Shown here: in pieces, positions 52,395 to 61,386 of the stretch | Layout: every line of letters begins with the position of its first letter | Numbering within the stretch: position 1 is the first letter of the stretch | Source of the DNA: Oscillospiraceae bacterium | GTDB taxonomy: Bacteria > Bacillota > Clostridia > Oscillospirales > Ruminococcaceae | Direction of reading: 5' to 3' | Length of the DNA stretch: 64,000 nucleotides | Assembly: GCA_017505635.1 (NCBI GenBank) | Contig: JAFVOU010000042.1 | Span: 1-64,000 of the forward strand | Program-made: the position numbers and the translations under genes | Notes under the pieces: generated by a model | The model's input: only the letters and a program-made list of their open reading frames with translations | Database searches by the model: none | Told to the model about the DNA's origin: nothing

Positions 52395-52733
52395 TTAACC
52401 GTCGATTTCTTTAAGAACTACTGTGATGTGAGAAGTTCTTTTGAGAATCTGATATGCTCTACCCTGTGCTCTTGGCATTACTCTTTTAAGAGTTGGACCA
52501 GGTGTTACAAAGCATTCTGCTACGTAGAGATTGTTTTTGTCCATGTTGTGATTGTTTTCCGCATTTGCCATAGCTGATTTAACCAATTTGAGCAAAGGTT
52601 CGCAAGCAGCTTTTGGTGTGTGCTGCAAGATAGCAACAGCTTCGTTTGTTGGTTTGTTTCTGATCAAATCAAGAACGATCTGCACTTTTCTTGGTGAAAT
52701 GCGGGCGTTTCTAAGGTATGCCCTTGCTTCCAT
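52395..52733 (-). CDS. rplV: Ribosomal protein L22
   Basis: A 112-residue protein whose loop lines the peptide exit tunnel. [20 protein letters not shown] opens it and the hairpin [20 protein letters not shown] is intact, with no macrolide-type insertion or deletion seen. Confidence 0.97.
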   Translation of the reverse strand: MEARAYLRNARISPRKVQIVLDLIRNKPTNEAVAILQHTPKAACEPLLKLVKSAMANAENNHNMDKNNLYVAECFVTPGPTLKRVMPRAQGRAYQILKRTSHITVVLKEIDG

Positions 52734-52750
52734 AGTGTTACTCTCCTTTG

Positions 52751-53023
52751 TTATCTAGATGATTTGGAACCAGCGTGACCGCGGTATGTTCTTGTTGGTG
52801 CGAATTCACCGAGTTTGTGACCTACCATGTCTTCAGTTACATAAACTGGAACATGTTTTCTGCCGTCGTGCACAGCAAATGTGTGACCTACGAAATCTGG
52901 GAAGATTGTAGATGAACGGCTCCAAGTTTTAAGGACTCTCTTTTCGCCAGCTTTGTTCATTTCTTTAACTCTTTTAAGAAGAACAGGCTGGATGTAAGGG
53001 CCTTTTTTAATACTTCTACCCAT
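52751..53023 (-). CDS. rpsS: Ribosomal protein S19
   Basis: A 90-residue 30S head protein. [20 protein letters not shown] opens it; [20 protein letters not shown] near the end is the family signature. AAGGAG precedes the start. Confidence 0.97.
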   Translation of the reverse strand: MGRSIKKGPYIQPVLLKRVKEMNKAGEKRVLKTWSRSSTIFPDFVGHTFAVHDGRKHVPVYVTEDMVGHKLGEFAPTRTYRGHAGSKSSR

Positions 53024-53038
53024 ATCTTAACTCCTTTA

Positions 53039-53869
53039 TTAACCGTTGCGACGTTTAACGATGAATTTGTCGCTTGCTTTGTGTTTAGCTCTTGTTTTGT
53101 AACCAAGTGCTGGTTTGCCCCAAGGTGTCACAGGACCTGGACGACCTACTGGAGATTTACCTTCACCACCACCGTGTGGATGGTCACAAGGGTTCATTAC
53201 AGAACCGCGAACTGTTGGTCTCCAGCCCATGTGACGTTTTCTACCTGCTTTACCGAGGTTAACGTTTGCATGGTCGAGGTTGGAAACCTGGCCGATTGTT
53301 GCGATGCAGTTAAGTGGGATGTTTCTTGTTTCGCCGGATGGAAGACGTACGAGACCGTATTTGCCTTCTTTAGCGATAAGCTGAGCGTAGTTACCAGCGG
53401 AACGAACAAGCTGACCACCTTTACCTGGGTACAATTCGATGTTGTGGATGATTGTACCAACTGGGATAGAGCTGATTGGCATTGCGTTACCGATTTTGAT
53501 GTCTGCGCCTTCGCCGTTCATGATGATGTAACCTACTTTAAGACCGTCTGGTGCAAGGATGTAGGATTTAACACCGTCTGTGTATTCGATAAGTGCAATA
53601 AATGCGCTTCTGTTTGGATCGTATTCGATTGTTTTAACAACTGCTGTGCAGTCTGTTTTTGTACGTTTGAAATCGATTACACGATATTTTGTTCTGTTAC
53701 CACCACCGTGGTGACGAACTGTGATGCGGCCTGTGTTGTTACGGCCAGCGTTGTGTTTCAAAGGTTCCAGAAGGCTTCTTTCTGGTTCAACTTTGGAAAG
53801 AACCGAATAATCTGTAACTGTCATGTTACGACGGCCAGGAGTAGTCGGTTTGTATTTCTTAATAGCCAT
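53039..53869 (-). CDS. rplB: Ribosomal protein L2
   Basis: A 276-residue 50S protein needed for peptidyl-transferase assembly. [19 protein letters not shown] opens it, [18 protein letters not shown] follows, and the C-terminal region [20 protein letters not shown] holds the conserved histidine near residue 231. A 92-base gap to rplW separates it from the upstream genes. Confidence 0.97.
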   Translation of the reverse strand: MAIKKYKPTTPGRRNMTVTDYSVLSKVEPERSLLEPLKHNAGRNNTGRITVRHHGGGNRTKYRVIDFKRTKTDCTAVVKTIEYDPNRSAFIALIEYTDGVKSYILAPDGLKVGYIIMNGEGADIKIGNAMPISSIPVGTIIHNIELYPGKGGQLVRSAGNYAQLIAKEGKYGLVRLPSGETRNIPLNCIATIGQVSNLDHANVNLGKAGRKRHMGWRPTVRGSVMNPCDHPHGGGEGKSPVGRPGPVTPWGKPALGYKTRAKHKASDKFIVKRRNG

Positions 53870-53961
53870 TTAGGTTCACTCTCCTTATGAGTCTTTTTGC
53901 GAGAAACGGTCCGTGCCGCCTCCCATACTTAAAAACATCTTGTTAGTTCAAGACGGAAATA

Positions 53962-54255
53962 TTAGTTCATACCTTCGAAAAATTCAATGCCTTTGGATTT
54001 TTCTGTAAGTGTTACGATAGCTTTTTTGGAAGAAGCTGTGAAACCGCCAACTCTGCCCTGACGACGGAATTTGCCGCGTACGGAGATTGTGTTTACTTTG
54101 CATACTTCAACGCCGAAGAGTTCTTCAACTGCTTTAGCGATTTCGATTTTGTTAGCATCTTTAGCTACCTGGAATGTGTATTTTCTATCAGCTGTACCTT
54201 TCATGCTTTCTTCTGTGATGATAGGTTTGATGATGATATCCTGTGCCATTTTCAT
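53962..54255 (-). CDS. rplW: Ribosomal protein L23
   Basis: A 97-residue exit-tunnel protein that docks trigger factor and SRP. IIIKPIITEESMKGTADRKY opens it, and VEELFGVEVCKVNTISVRGK is the conserved core. The ATG overlaps the rplD stop codon. Confidence 0.97.
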   Translation of the reverse strand: MKMAQDIIIKPIITEESMKGTADRKYTFQVAKDANKIEIAKAVEELFGVEVCKVNTISVRGKFRRQGRVGGFTASSKKAIVTLTEKSKGIEFFEGMN

Positions 54256-54878
54256 TATGCGAATACCTCCTCAAGTTTTTTAGCTGCGTCAAGGCTTACT
54301 ACCAAGTTTTTAGCATTGATTGTGTCGTAAGCGTTCATAGATGTTGCAACTGTTGTTTGTACACCAGGGATGTTGCCTGCTGACTTAACAACCTTTGTGT
54401 CTGCAACTGCCTGTACGAGCAATGTTTTGCCTTCAACTTTGAGGTTGGAAAGCATTTTAACTACTGCTTTTGTGCTGTAATCTGTTACAGCGAAATCGTT
54501 TACGATTACCATGTTGCCGTTCATAGCTTTGTCGCTGATTGCGGAAACGATAGCAAGTCTTTTAACTTTTTTGTTGAGTGTGTAGCTGTAATCTCTTGGT
54601 TTTGGACCAAGTGCTACGCCACCGTGTGTCCACTGTGGAGCACGTGTGGAGCCCTGACGAGCACGGCCTGTGCCTTTCTGTCTCCAAGGTTTGCGGCCAC
54701 CGCCACGAACTTCAGCTCTTGTCAATGTAGACTGTGTGCCCTGTCTCTGGTTAGCAAGGAAGTTTACAACTGCCATGTGCATAACTTTTTCGTTTGGTGT
54801 TACTGCAAATACTGCATCAGAGAGTTCAACACTGTCAACTACTTTGCCGTTAATGTCTAAAACATCAAATTTTGCCAT
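54255..54878 (-). CDS. rplD: Ribosomal protein L4
   Basis: A 207-residue protein with a tunnel-lining loop, GGGRKPWRQKGTGRARQGST, near residues 61-80. In E. coli L4 binds the S10 leader and represses the operon; a structured leader is present here too (55945-56250), but L4 binding is only a hypothesis. Confidence 0.97.
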   Translation of the reverse strand: MAKFDVLDINGKVVDSVELSDAVFAVTPNEKVMHMAVVNFLANQRQGTQSTLTRAEVRGGGRKPWRQKGTGRARQGSTRAPQWTHGGVALGPKPRDYSYTLNKKVKRLAIVSAISDKAMNGNMVIVNDFAVTDYSTKAVVKMLSNLKVEGKTLLVQAVADTKVVKSAGNIPGVQTTVATSMNAYDTINAKNLVVSLDAAKKLEEVFA

Positions 54879-54892
54879 TTTGTTTTCCTCCC

Positions 54893-55525
54893 TTAAGCTT
54901 TAACGCTGTCTGTAAGAACGATGATACCGCCCTTAGCGCCTGGAATAGCGCCTTTAACAGCAATAAGATTGTTTTCTGCATCGATTTTTACGATTGCAAG
55001 GTTCTGTACTGTAACTCTTTCAGCACCGAGGTGGCCAGGAAGACCTTTGCCTTTAAATACTCTGGATGGGGAAGAGCAAGCACCGTTGGAACCAGCGTGA
55101 CGAGCAACTGGGCCTGTACCGTGTGTTGCTTTCAAGGAGTGGTAGTTCCAGCGTTTGATAACGCCTGCGTAACCTTTACCTTTGCTGATGCCGCATACAT
55201 CAACTTTGTCGCCTTCTGCGAAAGCGTCTGCTTTGATGATGTCGCCTACGTTGATTGTGTCAATGTTGTCAAAACGGAATTCTCTCAAAGTTTTCTTTGG
55301 AGCAACGCCTGCTTTGTCAAAGTGACCTTTAGCTGGTTTGTTAAGACGGGAAAGTTTTACTTCGCCGAAACCGAGCTGAACAGCCTGATAGCCATCGCTT
55401 TCAACTGTTTTCTTCTGTACTACAACACATGGACCTGCTTCGATTACTGTTACTGGAACAACCATGCCTTTTTCATCGAAGAGCTGTGTCATACCGATTT
55501 TTTTACCGATAATACCTTTGTTCAT
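54893..55525 (-). CDS. rplC: Ribosomal protein L3
   Basis: A 210-residue 50S assembly protein reaching toward the peptidyl-transferase centre. [20 protein letters not shown] opens it and [20 protein letters not shown] and the [20 protein letters not shown] loop are typical. A 107-base gap with competing hairpins separates it from rpsJ. Confidence 0.97.
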   Translation of the reverse strand: MNKGIIGKKIGMTQLFDEKGMVVPVTVIEAGPCVVVQKKTVESDGYQAVQLGFGEVKLSRLNKPAKGHFDKAGVAPKKTLREFRFDNIDTINVGDIIKADAFAEGDKVDVCGISKGKGYAGVIKRWNYHSLKATHGTGPVARHAGSNGACSSPSRVFKGKGLPGHLGAERVTVQNLAIVKIDAENNLIAVKGAIPGAKGGIIVLTDSVKA

Positions 55526-55632
55526 TTTAGTTCTTTTCTCCTGTTAGGTTATTGGTTGGCTTTTGCCAACATGACTCCAACTTTTGAATTGGATTGTTGA
55601 GAGGTTCTCTATTATATAATGTATATTATATA
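55526..55632 (-). other. rpsJ-rplC intergenic region with competing hairpins
   Basis: On the minus strand one hairpin is TTGGC-AAAA-GCCAA (55556-55569). A second pairs CAACA with TGTTG and CCAA with TTGG (55567-55599). The two share bases 55567-55569, so they cannot fully form together. An AT-rich TATA-type palindromic stretch lies beside rpsJ. No T run and no reading frame are seen. Confidence 0.5.
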
Positions 55633-55944
55633 TTAGAGTTTGATTTCGATTTCTACGCCAGCTGGCAACTGCAGGCTTGTGAGAGCTTCAACAGTTTTGT
55701 TGCTTGGTTTCAAAATGTCGATAAGTCTTTTGTGTGTACGATATTCAAACTGTTCACGGGAGTCTTTGTACTTGTGAACTGCTCTGAGGATTGTTACAAC
55801 TTCTTTGTCTGTTGGAAGTGGAATAGGACCGGAAACTCTGGAACCTGTTCTTTTAGCTGTTTCAACAATTTTTTCTGCAGCTGCATCAATCAACTGATGA
55901 TCGTAACTCTTAAGTCTTACTCTGATTTTTTCTTTGACTGCCAT
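55633..55944 (-). CDS. rpsJ: Ribosomal protein S10
   Basis: A 103-residue 30S head protein, also NusB partner in antitermination. [20 protein letters not shown] opens it and [20 protein letters not shown] is the family signature. It is the first gene of the super-operon; AGGAGG precedes the ATG. Confidence 0.97.
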   Translation of the reverse strand: MAVKEKIRVRLKSYDHQLIDAAAEKIVETAKRTGSRVSGPIPLPTDKEVVTILRAVHKYKDSREQFEYRTHKRLIDILKPSNKTVEALTSLQLPAGVEIEIKL

Positions 55945-56250
55945 TTTTTAACGCCTCCTGTTAAATTTGTGTTTGTTTTTTAAGCGGCGGTAAACAATTT
56001 ATTGAACATCGCGCCGGGTGTTTCGCGTTTCTCCATGATAAAAACCGGTAAACCGCCAAGCAGTTTTTCCCGGATATAGCCCTTAGGCTTTTATCACAAA
56101 GTTACGGCCAGTGGACCTCTCACAAGGTCATACACCCTTTGCATTCAATATTTTGTCGCCCGGTTCAAAGATCGGACATACTCGGCGGAAAAACCCACAG
56201 TATCTGTGGCAACCTCCCGCGTCAACGCATAATCTTTGCAGTCGCCTAAT
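55945..56250 (-). promoter_or_regulatory. Long structured leader RNA of the S10 super-operon
   Basis: About 300 bases of non-coding transcript before rpsJ. On the minus strand the 5' part has GGCGAC/GTTGCC (56241-56246 with 56209-56214) enclosing GCG/CGC, then CCACAG-ATA-CTGTGG (56195-56209), then GACCT/AGGTC. The 3' part is a three-way junction: GATAAAA/TTTTATC (56089-56095 with 56037-56043) encloses AGCC/GGCT and a CCGG/CCGG arm with inner AACTGC/GCGGTT. GCG-rich pairs follow near 56011-56026. The layout suggests ribosomal-protein autoregulation. I cannot tie it to a named RNA family. Confidence 0.7.
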
Positions 56251-56251
56251 T

Positions 56252-56280
56252 ATGATACATCATATCTACTTATATTACAA
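56252..56280 (-). promoter_or_regulatory. Promoter of the S10 super-operon
   Basis: The minus strand reads TTGTAA (56275-56280), a 17-base spacer, then TATCAT (56252-56257); transcription would begin near 56245, at the start of the structured leader. A second possibility, TTTACA with TGTAAT just upstream, cannot be ruled out. The stretch 56281-56483 is AT-rich and otherwise shows nothing. Confidence 0.55.
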
Positions 56281-56483
56281 GTATTTTTGCAATATTTTGT
56301 AAACTTTGTATATCATAATAAATCATGTAGAACTTTCGGTTTTCTTTTTGTGCAACTTGTACACAATCTGGGTTTTCATTTTCTACTGTTAAGGTCTGAT
56401 TTCTCAAACCTTATATATATTATCAGAAACAATTACATTTGTCAATACCTACAATAAAAAAATTTTTATTTGTTTATATTTAC

Positions 56484-56516
56484 AATCAAAAAGGAAGGTT
56501 TTCTACACCTTCCTTT
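56484..56516 (-). terminator. Terminator after rqcH
   Basis: On the minus strand AAAGGAAGGT pairs perfectly with ACCTTCCTTT around a 7-base loop, followed by TTTTT. It lies 64 bases past the rqcH stop. Confidence 0.88.
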
Positions 56517-56580
56517 GATTTATGCATATTTATTTGTACAGTTTAACAATAATTTTTGCAAAAGCTTTGTACATGCCGCC

Positions 56581-58320
56581 TTATTTCAGCCTTTCCAGAC
56601 TGTTGATAATTTCCATATCCGGTGTGATAACTGCACTTTCATAAGTGTCATATATAACCATGCCCGGTTTAAGGTCATTGGTTTTTCTGATGTTTTTAAC
56701 AAACGTATAATCAATCTCCACCCTTGCAGAATCTTTAAGGCTGGAATGATAAACCGCAAGCATTGCTGCTTCGTTCTGTGTGCGGAGAGGTATATCCTCA
56801 CCTTCACTGAAAACAACAACATGGCTGCCCGGCGCTTTTTTGGTGTGGAACCACATATCCTTGCCACGGGCGGTTTTCATAGTAAGCTTGTCATTCTGCA
56901 GATTATTTCGGCCAACACAGATAAGAAAACCATCTGAAGAAACATATTTTATAAAATCCTGAGGTTTCTGTTTCTTTTCTCTCTGCTTAAAATATTTTAT
57001 ATAACCGGCACCATGCAGCTCACTGCGGATAGCCATAAGCTCCGCTTCGTTCTGTGCTTCCTGAACAGCATAATTTATGGTTTTCAGATACTCAAGTTCT
57101 ATCTCACCCTGGCGGATAAGTTCTGTAAGCATTTTTACAGCAGTCTGCCGCTTTTTATATTCCTTATAATATTTCTGGGCATTCTGATTTCCGTTAAGCT
57201 TTACATCCAGCGGAATAACGATATCTTCATTTGTGTAATAGTTGAGAACTTTTACACTCTTCATACCTTTTTCAATCTGCCACAGGTTCGCCGTAAGCAG
57301 TTCGCCGTAAATTTTATACTTTTCGCTGTCACGGCTTTCTTCCAGTTCTTCCTGACGTGCCACCTGTTTTCGCTGGGTACGTTCTGTAAGTGTCTGTGTC
57401 AGTCTGTACAAATCCTTGCCTTTCTGACGAAGACGTTCTGCCTTGTCCTTCTGTGCATAATATTCATCAAGCAGAATATTAAGACTTTCGTATGTTTTTG
57501 TTGGCAAATCGCCATACTGCATAAGTGGCATAAAGCTGAATTCACTTGGTTTGCCGTTTTCGTCATAAACAGTTGTATACTGCGGATTGTTATAGTAGTC
57601 AATCACCGTGTTCACTGCAGACCTTACGCCATACTGCTGCACTTCATCCATATAATTTGCATAAATATCTCTGCCGTTTGTTGCACGGTATGCAATTTCA
57701 CGGGCAATCACCGGACCTATGCCCTGAGTGTTTTTCATAAATGCAGTATTCAGCGGTGCATCGAAAGAAAACACCTTTTCCAGCACCTTTTCCGGTTCTG
57801 TAATAAGGTTTGGATTTTCTCTGTTAGGCGGCAGTTTGTAGGTAAGACCAGGCAGAAGCTGTCGTACACTTGATGCATCTGCATCCACACGCTTCATCGC
57901 ATCGATAACCTTGCCGTCCTGATTGATTGCTACAATATTTGCATATCTGCCCATAAGTTCAACTGCCAGGTCAAGCTGAACAGTATCGCCCATTTCACTT
58001 ATGGCTGTAAAAGCAAGCATTATAATTCTTTCGCCTTTAATGCTGTTGGCTGCAACAAATTTTGCACCTGCAAAATATTTGCGCATAAGCATACAGAAAC
58101 TTGGCGGTGTCTGTGGATTTTCAAAACTTTCGTTTGTTATGCAAACCCTTGCAGAACCGCTTCTGGCTGATATCAGCAGCTTTATGTTTCCGTCTCGTTT
58201 GCGGATGTGCATAACAATTTCATCCTTGGACGGCTGATGTATTTTATCTATTCTTGACCCCTGCAGCTGTTCATCCAGTTCCTTCGCCAGCAGGGACATT
58301 GTAATTGCATCCAATGCCAT
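56581..58320 (-). CDS. rqcH: RqcH / NFACT-family ribosome quality-control protein
   Basis: A 579-residue protein. Bacterial RqcH binds stalled 50S subunits and adds C-terminal alanine tails to the unfinished chain. The NFACT-N domain starts ALDAITMSLLAKELDEQLQG and includes ELMGRYANIVA, where most relatives have GRHSN. A long coiled coil (about 280-430) follows, then the NFACT-R domain with ARGKDMWFHTKKAPGSHVV near 480-498. Older names are fibronectin-binding protein or FbpA. It follows the Nif3-family gene by 38 bases and probably shares its promoter. Confidence 0.93.
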   Translation of the reverse strand: MALDAITMSLLAKELDEQLQGSRIDKIHQPSKDEIVMHIRKRDGNIKLLISARSGSARVCITNESFENPQTPPSFCMLMRKYFAGAKFVAANSIKGERIIMLAFTAISEMGDTVQLDLAVELMGRYANIVAINQDGKVIDAMKRVDADASSVRQLLPGLTYKLPPNRENPNLITEPEKVLEKVFSFDAPLNTAFMKNTQGIGPVIAREIAYRATNGRDIYANYMDEVQQYGVRSAVNTVIDYYNNPQYTTVYDENGKPSEFSFMPLMQYGDLPTKTYESLNILLDEYYAQKDKAERLRQKGKDLYRLTQTLTERTQRKQVARQEELEESRDSEKYKIYGELLTANLWQIEKGMKSVKVLNYYTNEDIVIPLDVKLNGNQNAQKYYKEYKKRQTAVKMLTELIRQGEIELEYLKTINYAVQEAQNEAELMAIRSELHGAGYIKYFKQREKKQKPQDFIKYVSSDGFLICVGRNNLQNDKLTMKTARGKDMWFHTKKAPGSHVVVFSEGEDIPLRTQNEAAMLAVYHSSLKDSARVEIDYTFVKNIRKTNDLKPGMVIYDTYESAVITPDMEIINSLERLK

Positions 58321-58358
58321 TTTGTTTTTCCTTTCAGGATATTACTGTATATATATCA

Positions 58359-59096
58359 TTATATATAATTAACAAGAGAATCTTCGGTGTAAACAACAGT
58401 TTTCACGCCAAACTGTTCAGAAATAAGTTCTGCAAAAGTTTCCACAGATATTTTTTCACTTTCATCGTGACCAAGACAGATTGTGCTTATGCCAAGCTCT
58501 TTAAGGTCCAGCATATCGTGATAACTGCTTTCCCCTGTTACAAGACAGTCACAGCCAGCAGCAACAATTTCTTCCGTCATCCCTTTGCCGCTTCCTGCAA
58601 CAACCATCACTTTTGTAATATTTTCGCTCGATTTTACAAATTGTAATTTGATTTTAACCTTATCTTTAAGTCTGCCAAGAAAAACATCAAAATTTTCTTC
58701 TTGCGGAAGTATCACAGCAAAAGCAAATTCGTTCTGTTCCTTCTCACCGCAGAGTCCACAAAAATCTATCAGCTTTGCACTTGTACCATATTTGTATTTA
58801 TCAAAATTTGTATGCGCAGAAATCACACTGATATTATTCTGAATAAGCATAAACAGAATGCTGTCACTGTCCAGACTTTTTATTGAAGAAAAAATCACAG
58901 GGTGGTGAGAAACAATAATTCCACATTTTTCCTTTACAGCTTTATCAACTGCAGCCTTTGTTACATCAAGACAGCAAAGAATTCTGTCTGTTTTTGTATT
59001 GCTGTTCAAAAGAAGCCCGCTGTTGTCCCATTTTTCCTGAGTTTCAAAAGGCATAACCTCATCAAGATATTCAAAAACCTGTTTTGCTGTAACCAT
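58359..59096 (-). CDS. Nif3-like dinuclear metal centre protein (YqfO family)
   Basis: A 245-residue member of the Nif3 family, toroidal hexamers with two metals per subunit. Metal ligands are visible in GIIVSHHPVIF near residue 56, SAHTNFD near 94, and GHDESEKISVE near 208. The biological role is unsettled; some relatives are annotated as GTP cyclohydrolase I type 2. The ATG at 59096 follows AAAGGAGA, so a longer reading to 59123 is rejected. It is the first gene of a pair with rqcH. Confidence 0.9.
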   Translation of the reverse strand: MVTAKQVFEYLDEVMPFETQEKWDNSGLLLNSNTKTDRILCCLDVTKAAVDKAVKEKCGIIVSHHPVIFSSIKSLDSDSILFMLIQNNISVISAHTNFDKYKYGTSAKLIDFCGLCGEKEQNEFAFAVILPQEENFDVFLGRLKDKVKIKLQFVKSSENITKVMVVAGSGKGMTEEIVAAGCDCLVTGESSYHDMLDLKELGISTICLGHDESEKISVETFAELISEQFGVKTVVYTEDSLVNYI

Positions 59097-59135
59097 AATA
59101 TCTCCTTTGATTTCCGTTTTCATAAATCTTTATCT

Positions 59136-59164
59136 ATTAAACCACAAAAAGTACAATTCAGCAA
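59136..59164 (-). promoter_or_regulatory. Promoter of the Nif3-family gene
   Basis: The minus strand reads TTGCTG (59159-59164), 17 bases, then TTTAAT (59136-59141) preceded by TGG, an extended -10 shape. It lies between the rnf terminator and the gene. Confidence 0.55.
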
Positions 59165-59195
59165 TACCCATTACTTCTGCATCATCTATAAAACC

Positions 59196-59230
59196 GCAAA
59201 ATAAAAACAGACCCGAAAATTCGGGTCTGT
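59196..59230 (-). terminator. Terminator of the rnf operon
   Basis: ACAGACCCGAA (59207-59217) pairs perfectly with TTCGGGTCTGT (59220-59230) and is followed on the minus strand by TTTTATTTT. It lies 35 bases past the rnfB stop. Confidence 0.92.
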
Positions 59231-59265
59231 CTTTTGTACCTTGCGGTATTTATTGCATTTAAAAA

Positions 59266-60075
59266 TTATCTGCAGTTTGGAACGTCGATTGCACCAACAG
59301 GGCAAGCTTCAGCACACTGCATACAGCCGATACAGAGGTCTGCATCAATGTTTGCAAGGAAGCCGTCAACTGTAACAGCTTTTGCTTTAGCTGTTTCAAT
59401 TGGACAAACTTTTTCACATCTCTTACAGCCGATACAGCCAACTTTACATGCTTCGCGTGTAAGTTTACCGTTGTCTTTGTTGTTACAGAGAACCATTGGT
59501 TTAACGTCATCTTCAACGATTTCGATAACGAATTTTGGACAAACTTTAGCGCAAGCGCCGCAGCCTGTACATTTTTCGTTGATTACTCTTGCAACACCGT
59601 CAACAACCTGAATTGCACCGAATGGACATACGCTTGCACAGTCACCAAGACCGAGACAGCCGTAAGCACAGTCACCAGGACCGCCGAACATTTTTGCTGC
59701 AGCGGAACATGTTGTAACACCTTCGTAATCGAATTTTGTGTTTGTATTGCATGTGTGACCCTGACATTTAACTACAGCTTTTTTAGCTGCACCTGCAGAA
59801 GCAGAAACGCCCATAACTTTAGCGATTGCTGCAACACAGTCTGCGCCACCAGGAGCACATTTGTTAAGGTCTGCACCTTTTTCTACGATTGCTTTTGCAT
59901 AGTCGGAACAACCAGCATAACCACAACCACCACAGTTTGCGCCAGGGAGACAACCTGCAACCTGACCGATTCTTTCGTCTTCGTATACGTACATTACTTT
60001 AGCAGCAACTACAAGCACTACTGATGCAATAATACCGATAACAGCAACGATAATAACAGTTGTTAAAATATCCAT
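59266..60075 (-). CDS. rnfB: Rnf complex subunit RnfB (iron-sulfur)
   Basis: A 269-residue membrane-bound polyferredoxin, the likely entry point for electrons from ferredoxin. One N-terminal membrane span (residues 1-27) is followed by the CGGCGYAGCSDYA cluster motif (about 48-60). Then come several 4Fe-4S motifs, among them CTGCGACAKVCP, CIGCKRCEKVCP and CIGCMQCAEACP. It is the last gene of the operon. AAGGAGGGG precedes the start. Confidence 0.96.
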   Translation of the reverse strand: MDILTTVIIVAVIGIIASVVLVVAAKVMYVYEDERIGQVAGCLPGANCGGCGYAGCSDYAKAIVEKGADLNKCAPGGADCVAAIAKVMGVSASAGAAKKAVVKCQGHTCNTNTKFDYEGVTTCSAAAKMFGGPGDCAYGCLGLGDCASVCPFGAIQVVDGVARVINEKCTGCGACAKVCPKFVIEIVEDDVKPMVLCNNKDNGKLTREACKVGCIGCKRCEKVCPIETAKAKAVTVDGFLANIDADLCIGCMQCAEACPVGAIDVPNCR

Positions 60076-60087
60076 AGTTACCCCTCC

Positions 60088-60690
60088 TTAAATTGCACCA
60101 AAGATGCTTTCGATGATACCACCAAAGCCTGTGAAGGAAAGAGCTACCAAAGCAGCTGCTACCAATGTGATTGGAAGGCCTTCGAAGCATTTGATTGGTT
60201 TTGCCTGGTCAACACGGCTTCTAACACCTGTGAAGATAACCATAGCAAGCATAAAGCCGATACCTGCACCAAGGGAACCTACCATACTTTCAACAAAGTT
60301 GTAGCCGGATTCAACGTTGAGCAATGCAACACCGAGGATAGCACAGTTTGTTGTGATAAGTGGGAGATAAACACCGAGGGAGTTGTAAAGACCTGGGATG
60401 TATTTTTTAAGAATGATTTCAACAAGCTGTACCAAAGAAGCAATAACAAGGATAAATGTAATTGTTCTGAGGTATGTAAGGTCATTAGCCTGAAGAATAA
60501 ATTTGTCAATTGGCCATGTAACTGCTGTTGCCATCAACATAACGAAGATAACAGCTGCGGACATACCAATGGAAGAGTCAAGTTTCTTGGAAACGCCAAG
60601 GAATGGGCAGATACCAAGGAATTTTACGAGAACATAGTTGTTAACCAACACCATGCTGAAGAATATAGCACCTAATCTCATTACATCCAT
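60088..60690 (-). CDS. rnfA: Rnf complex subunit RnfA (membrane)
   Basis: A 200-residue six-span membrane subunit. GICPFLGVSKKLDSSIGMSA (near residues 27-46) and TTNCAILGVALLN (near 112) carry the two cysteines that, with the matching pair in RnfE, hold the intramembrane iron-sulfur cluster in known Rnf/Nqr structures. Its start overlaps the rnfE stop by one base. Confidence 0.96.
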   Translation of the reverse strand: MDVMRLGAIFFSMVLVNNYVLVKFLGICPFLGVSKKLDSSIGMSAAVIFVMLMATAVTWPIDKFILQANDLTYLRTITFILVIASLVQLVEIILKKYIPGLYNSLGVYLPLITTNCAILGVALLNVESGYNFVESMVGSLGAGIGFMLAMVIFTGVRSRVDQAKPIKCFEGLPITLVAAALVALSFTGFGGIIESIFGAI

Positions 60691-61373
60691 TATGCGTTAC
60701 CTCCTTCTGTTTTTGCGTTGGCACAAGCCATTTTACAACCGATGCAACCTGCACCACAACCGTCTTTTGGCATCTGAGCAATTTCAAGTTTAACTGCAAG
60801 AGCCATGAAGAGACCGAATGTGAAGAAGCCGCCTGCTGCGGATGTAAAGAAACCGATTGGGTTAGCGGAGAAGAATGGTACTGCAAAGCCGAATACGGAG
60901 CCTGCACCGAGAGCTTCTCTGAAGATACCCATAAGTGTAAGTGTAAGTGTAAAGCCAAGACCCATACCTACGCCGTCAAGTGCGGAATCAACAACTGGGT
61001 TTTTGGAAGCAAATGCTTCAGCACGACCAAGGATAACGCAGTTAACAACGATAAGTGGAAGGAACACGCCAAGAGCTGTGTCCAATGCTGGCAAGAATGC
61101 TTTAACAAGCATCTGTACTACTGTAACGAAACCTGCGATGATTGTGATAAATGCAGGAATACGAACTTTATCTGGAATAATTTTTCTGAGAGCAGAAATA
61201 ACAACGTTTGAACAGATAAGAACAAATGTTGCTGCAATACCCATACCAAAGCCGTTAAATGCAGAAGATGTAACTGCAAGTGTAGGACATGTACCCAAAA
61301 CAAGTTTGAGAACAGGGTTTTCTTTAATAAAGCCATTGGTTATGAGAGAAAGTTTGTTATTTTTCTTTTCCAT
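60690..61373 (-). CDS. rnfE: Rnf complex subunit RnfE with cysteine-rich tail
   Basis: A 227-residue six-span subunit paired with RnfA. LGTCPTLAVTSSAFNGFGMG and VVNCVILGRAEAFA carry the cluster cysteines, both kept. Unusual is the C-terminus: after the last span it ends with four cysteines at about 206, 210, 213 and 217 (CGAGCIGCKMAC). Typical RnfE proteins stop near 200 residues without such a tail. The tail could bind a metal or an additional cluster. Confidence 0.94.
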   Translation of the reverse strand: MEKKNNKLSLITNGFIKENPVLKLVLGTCPTLAVTSSAFNGFGMGIAATFVLICSNVVISALRKIIPDKVRIPAFITIIAGFVTVVQMLVKAFLPALDTALGVFLPLIVVNCVILGRAEAFASKNPVVDSALDGVGMGLGFTLTLTLMGIFREALGAGSVFGFAVPFFSANPIGFFTSAAGGFFTFGLFMALAVKLEIAQMPKDGCGAGCIGCKMACANAKTEGGNA

Positions 61374-61386
61374 TACTTAATCCTCC

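Noticed and set aside
56000..56250. tRNA or other stable RNA gene before rpsJ
   Set aside because: Strong hairpins are present, but no cloverleaf, T-loop GTTCRA context or known 6S/SRP/tmRNA core; its position and direction fit a leader.
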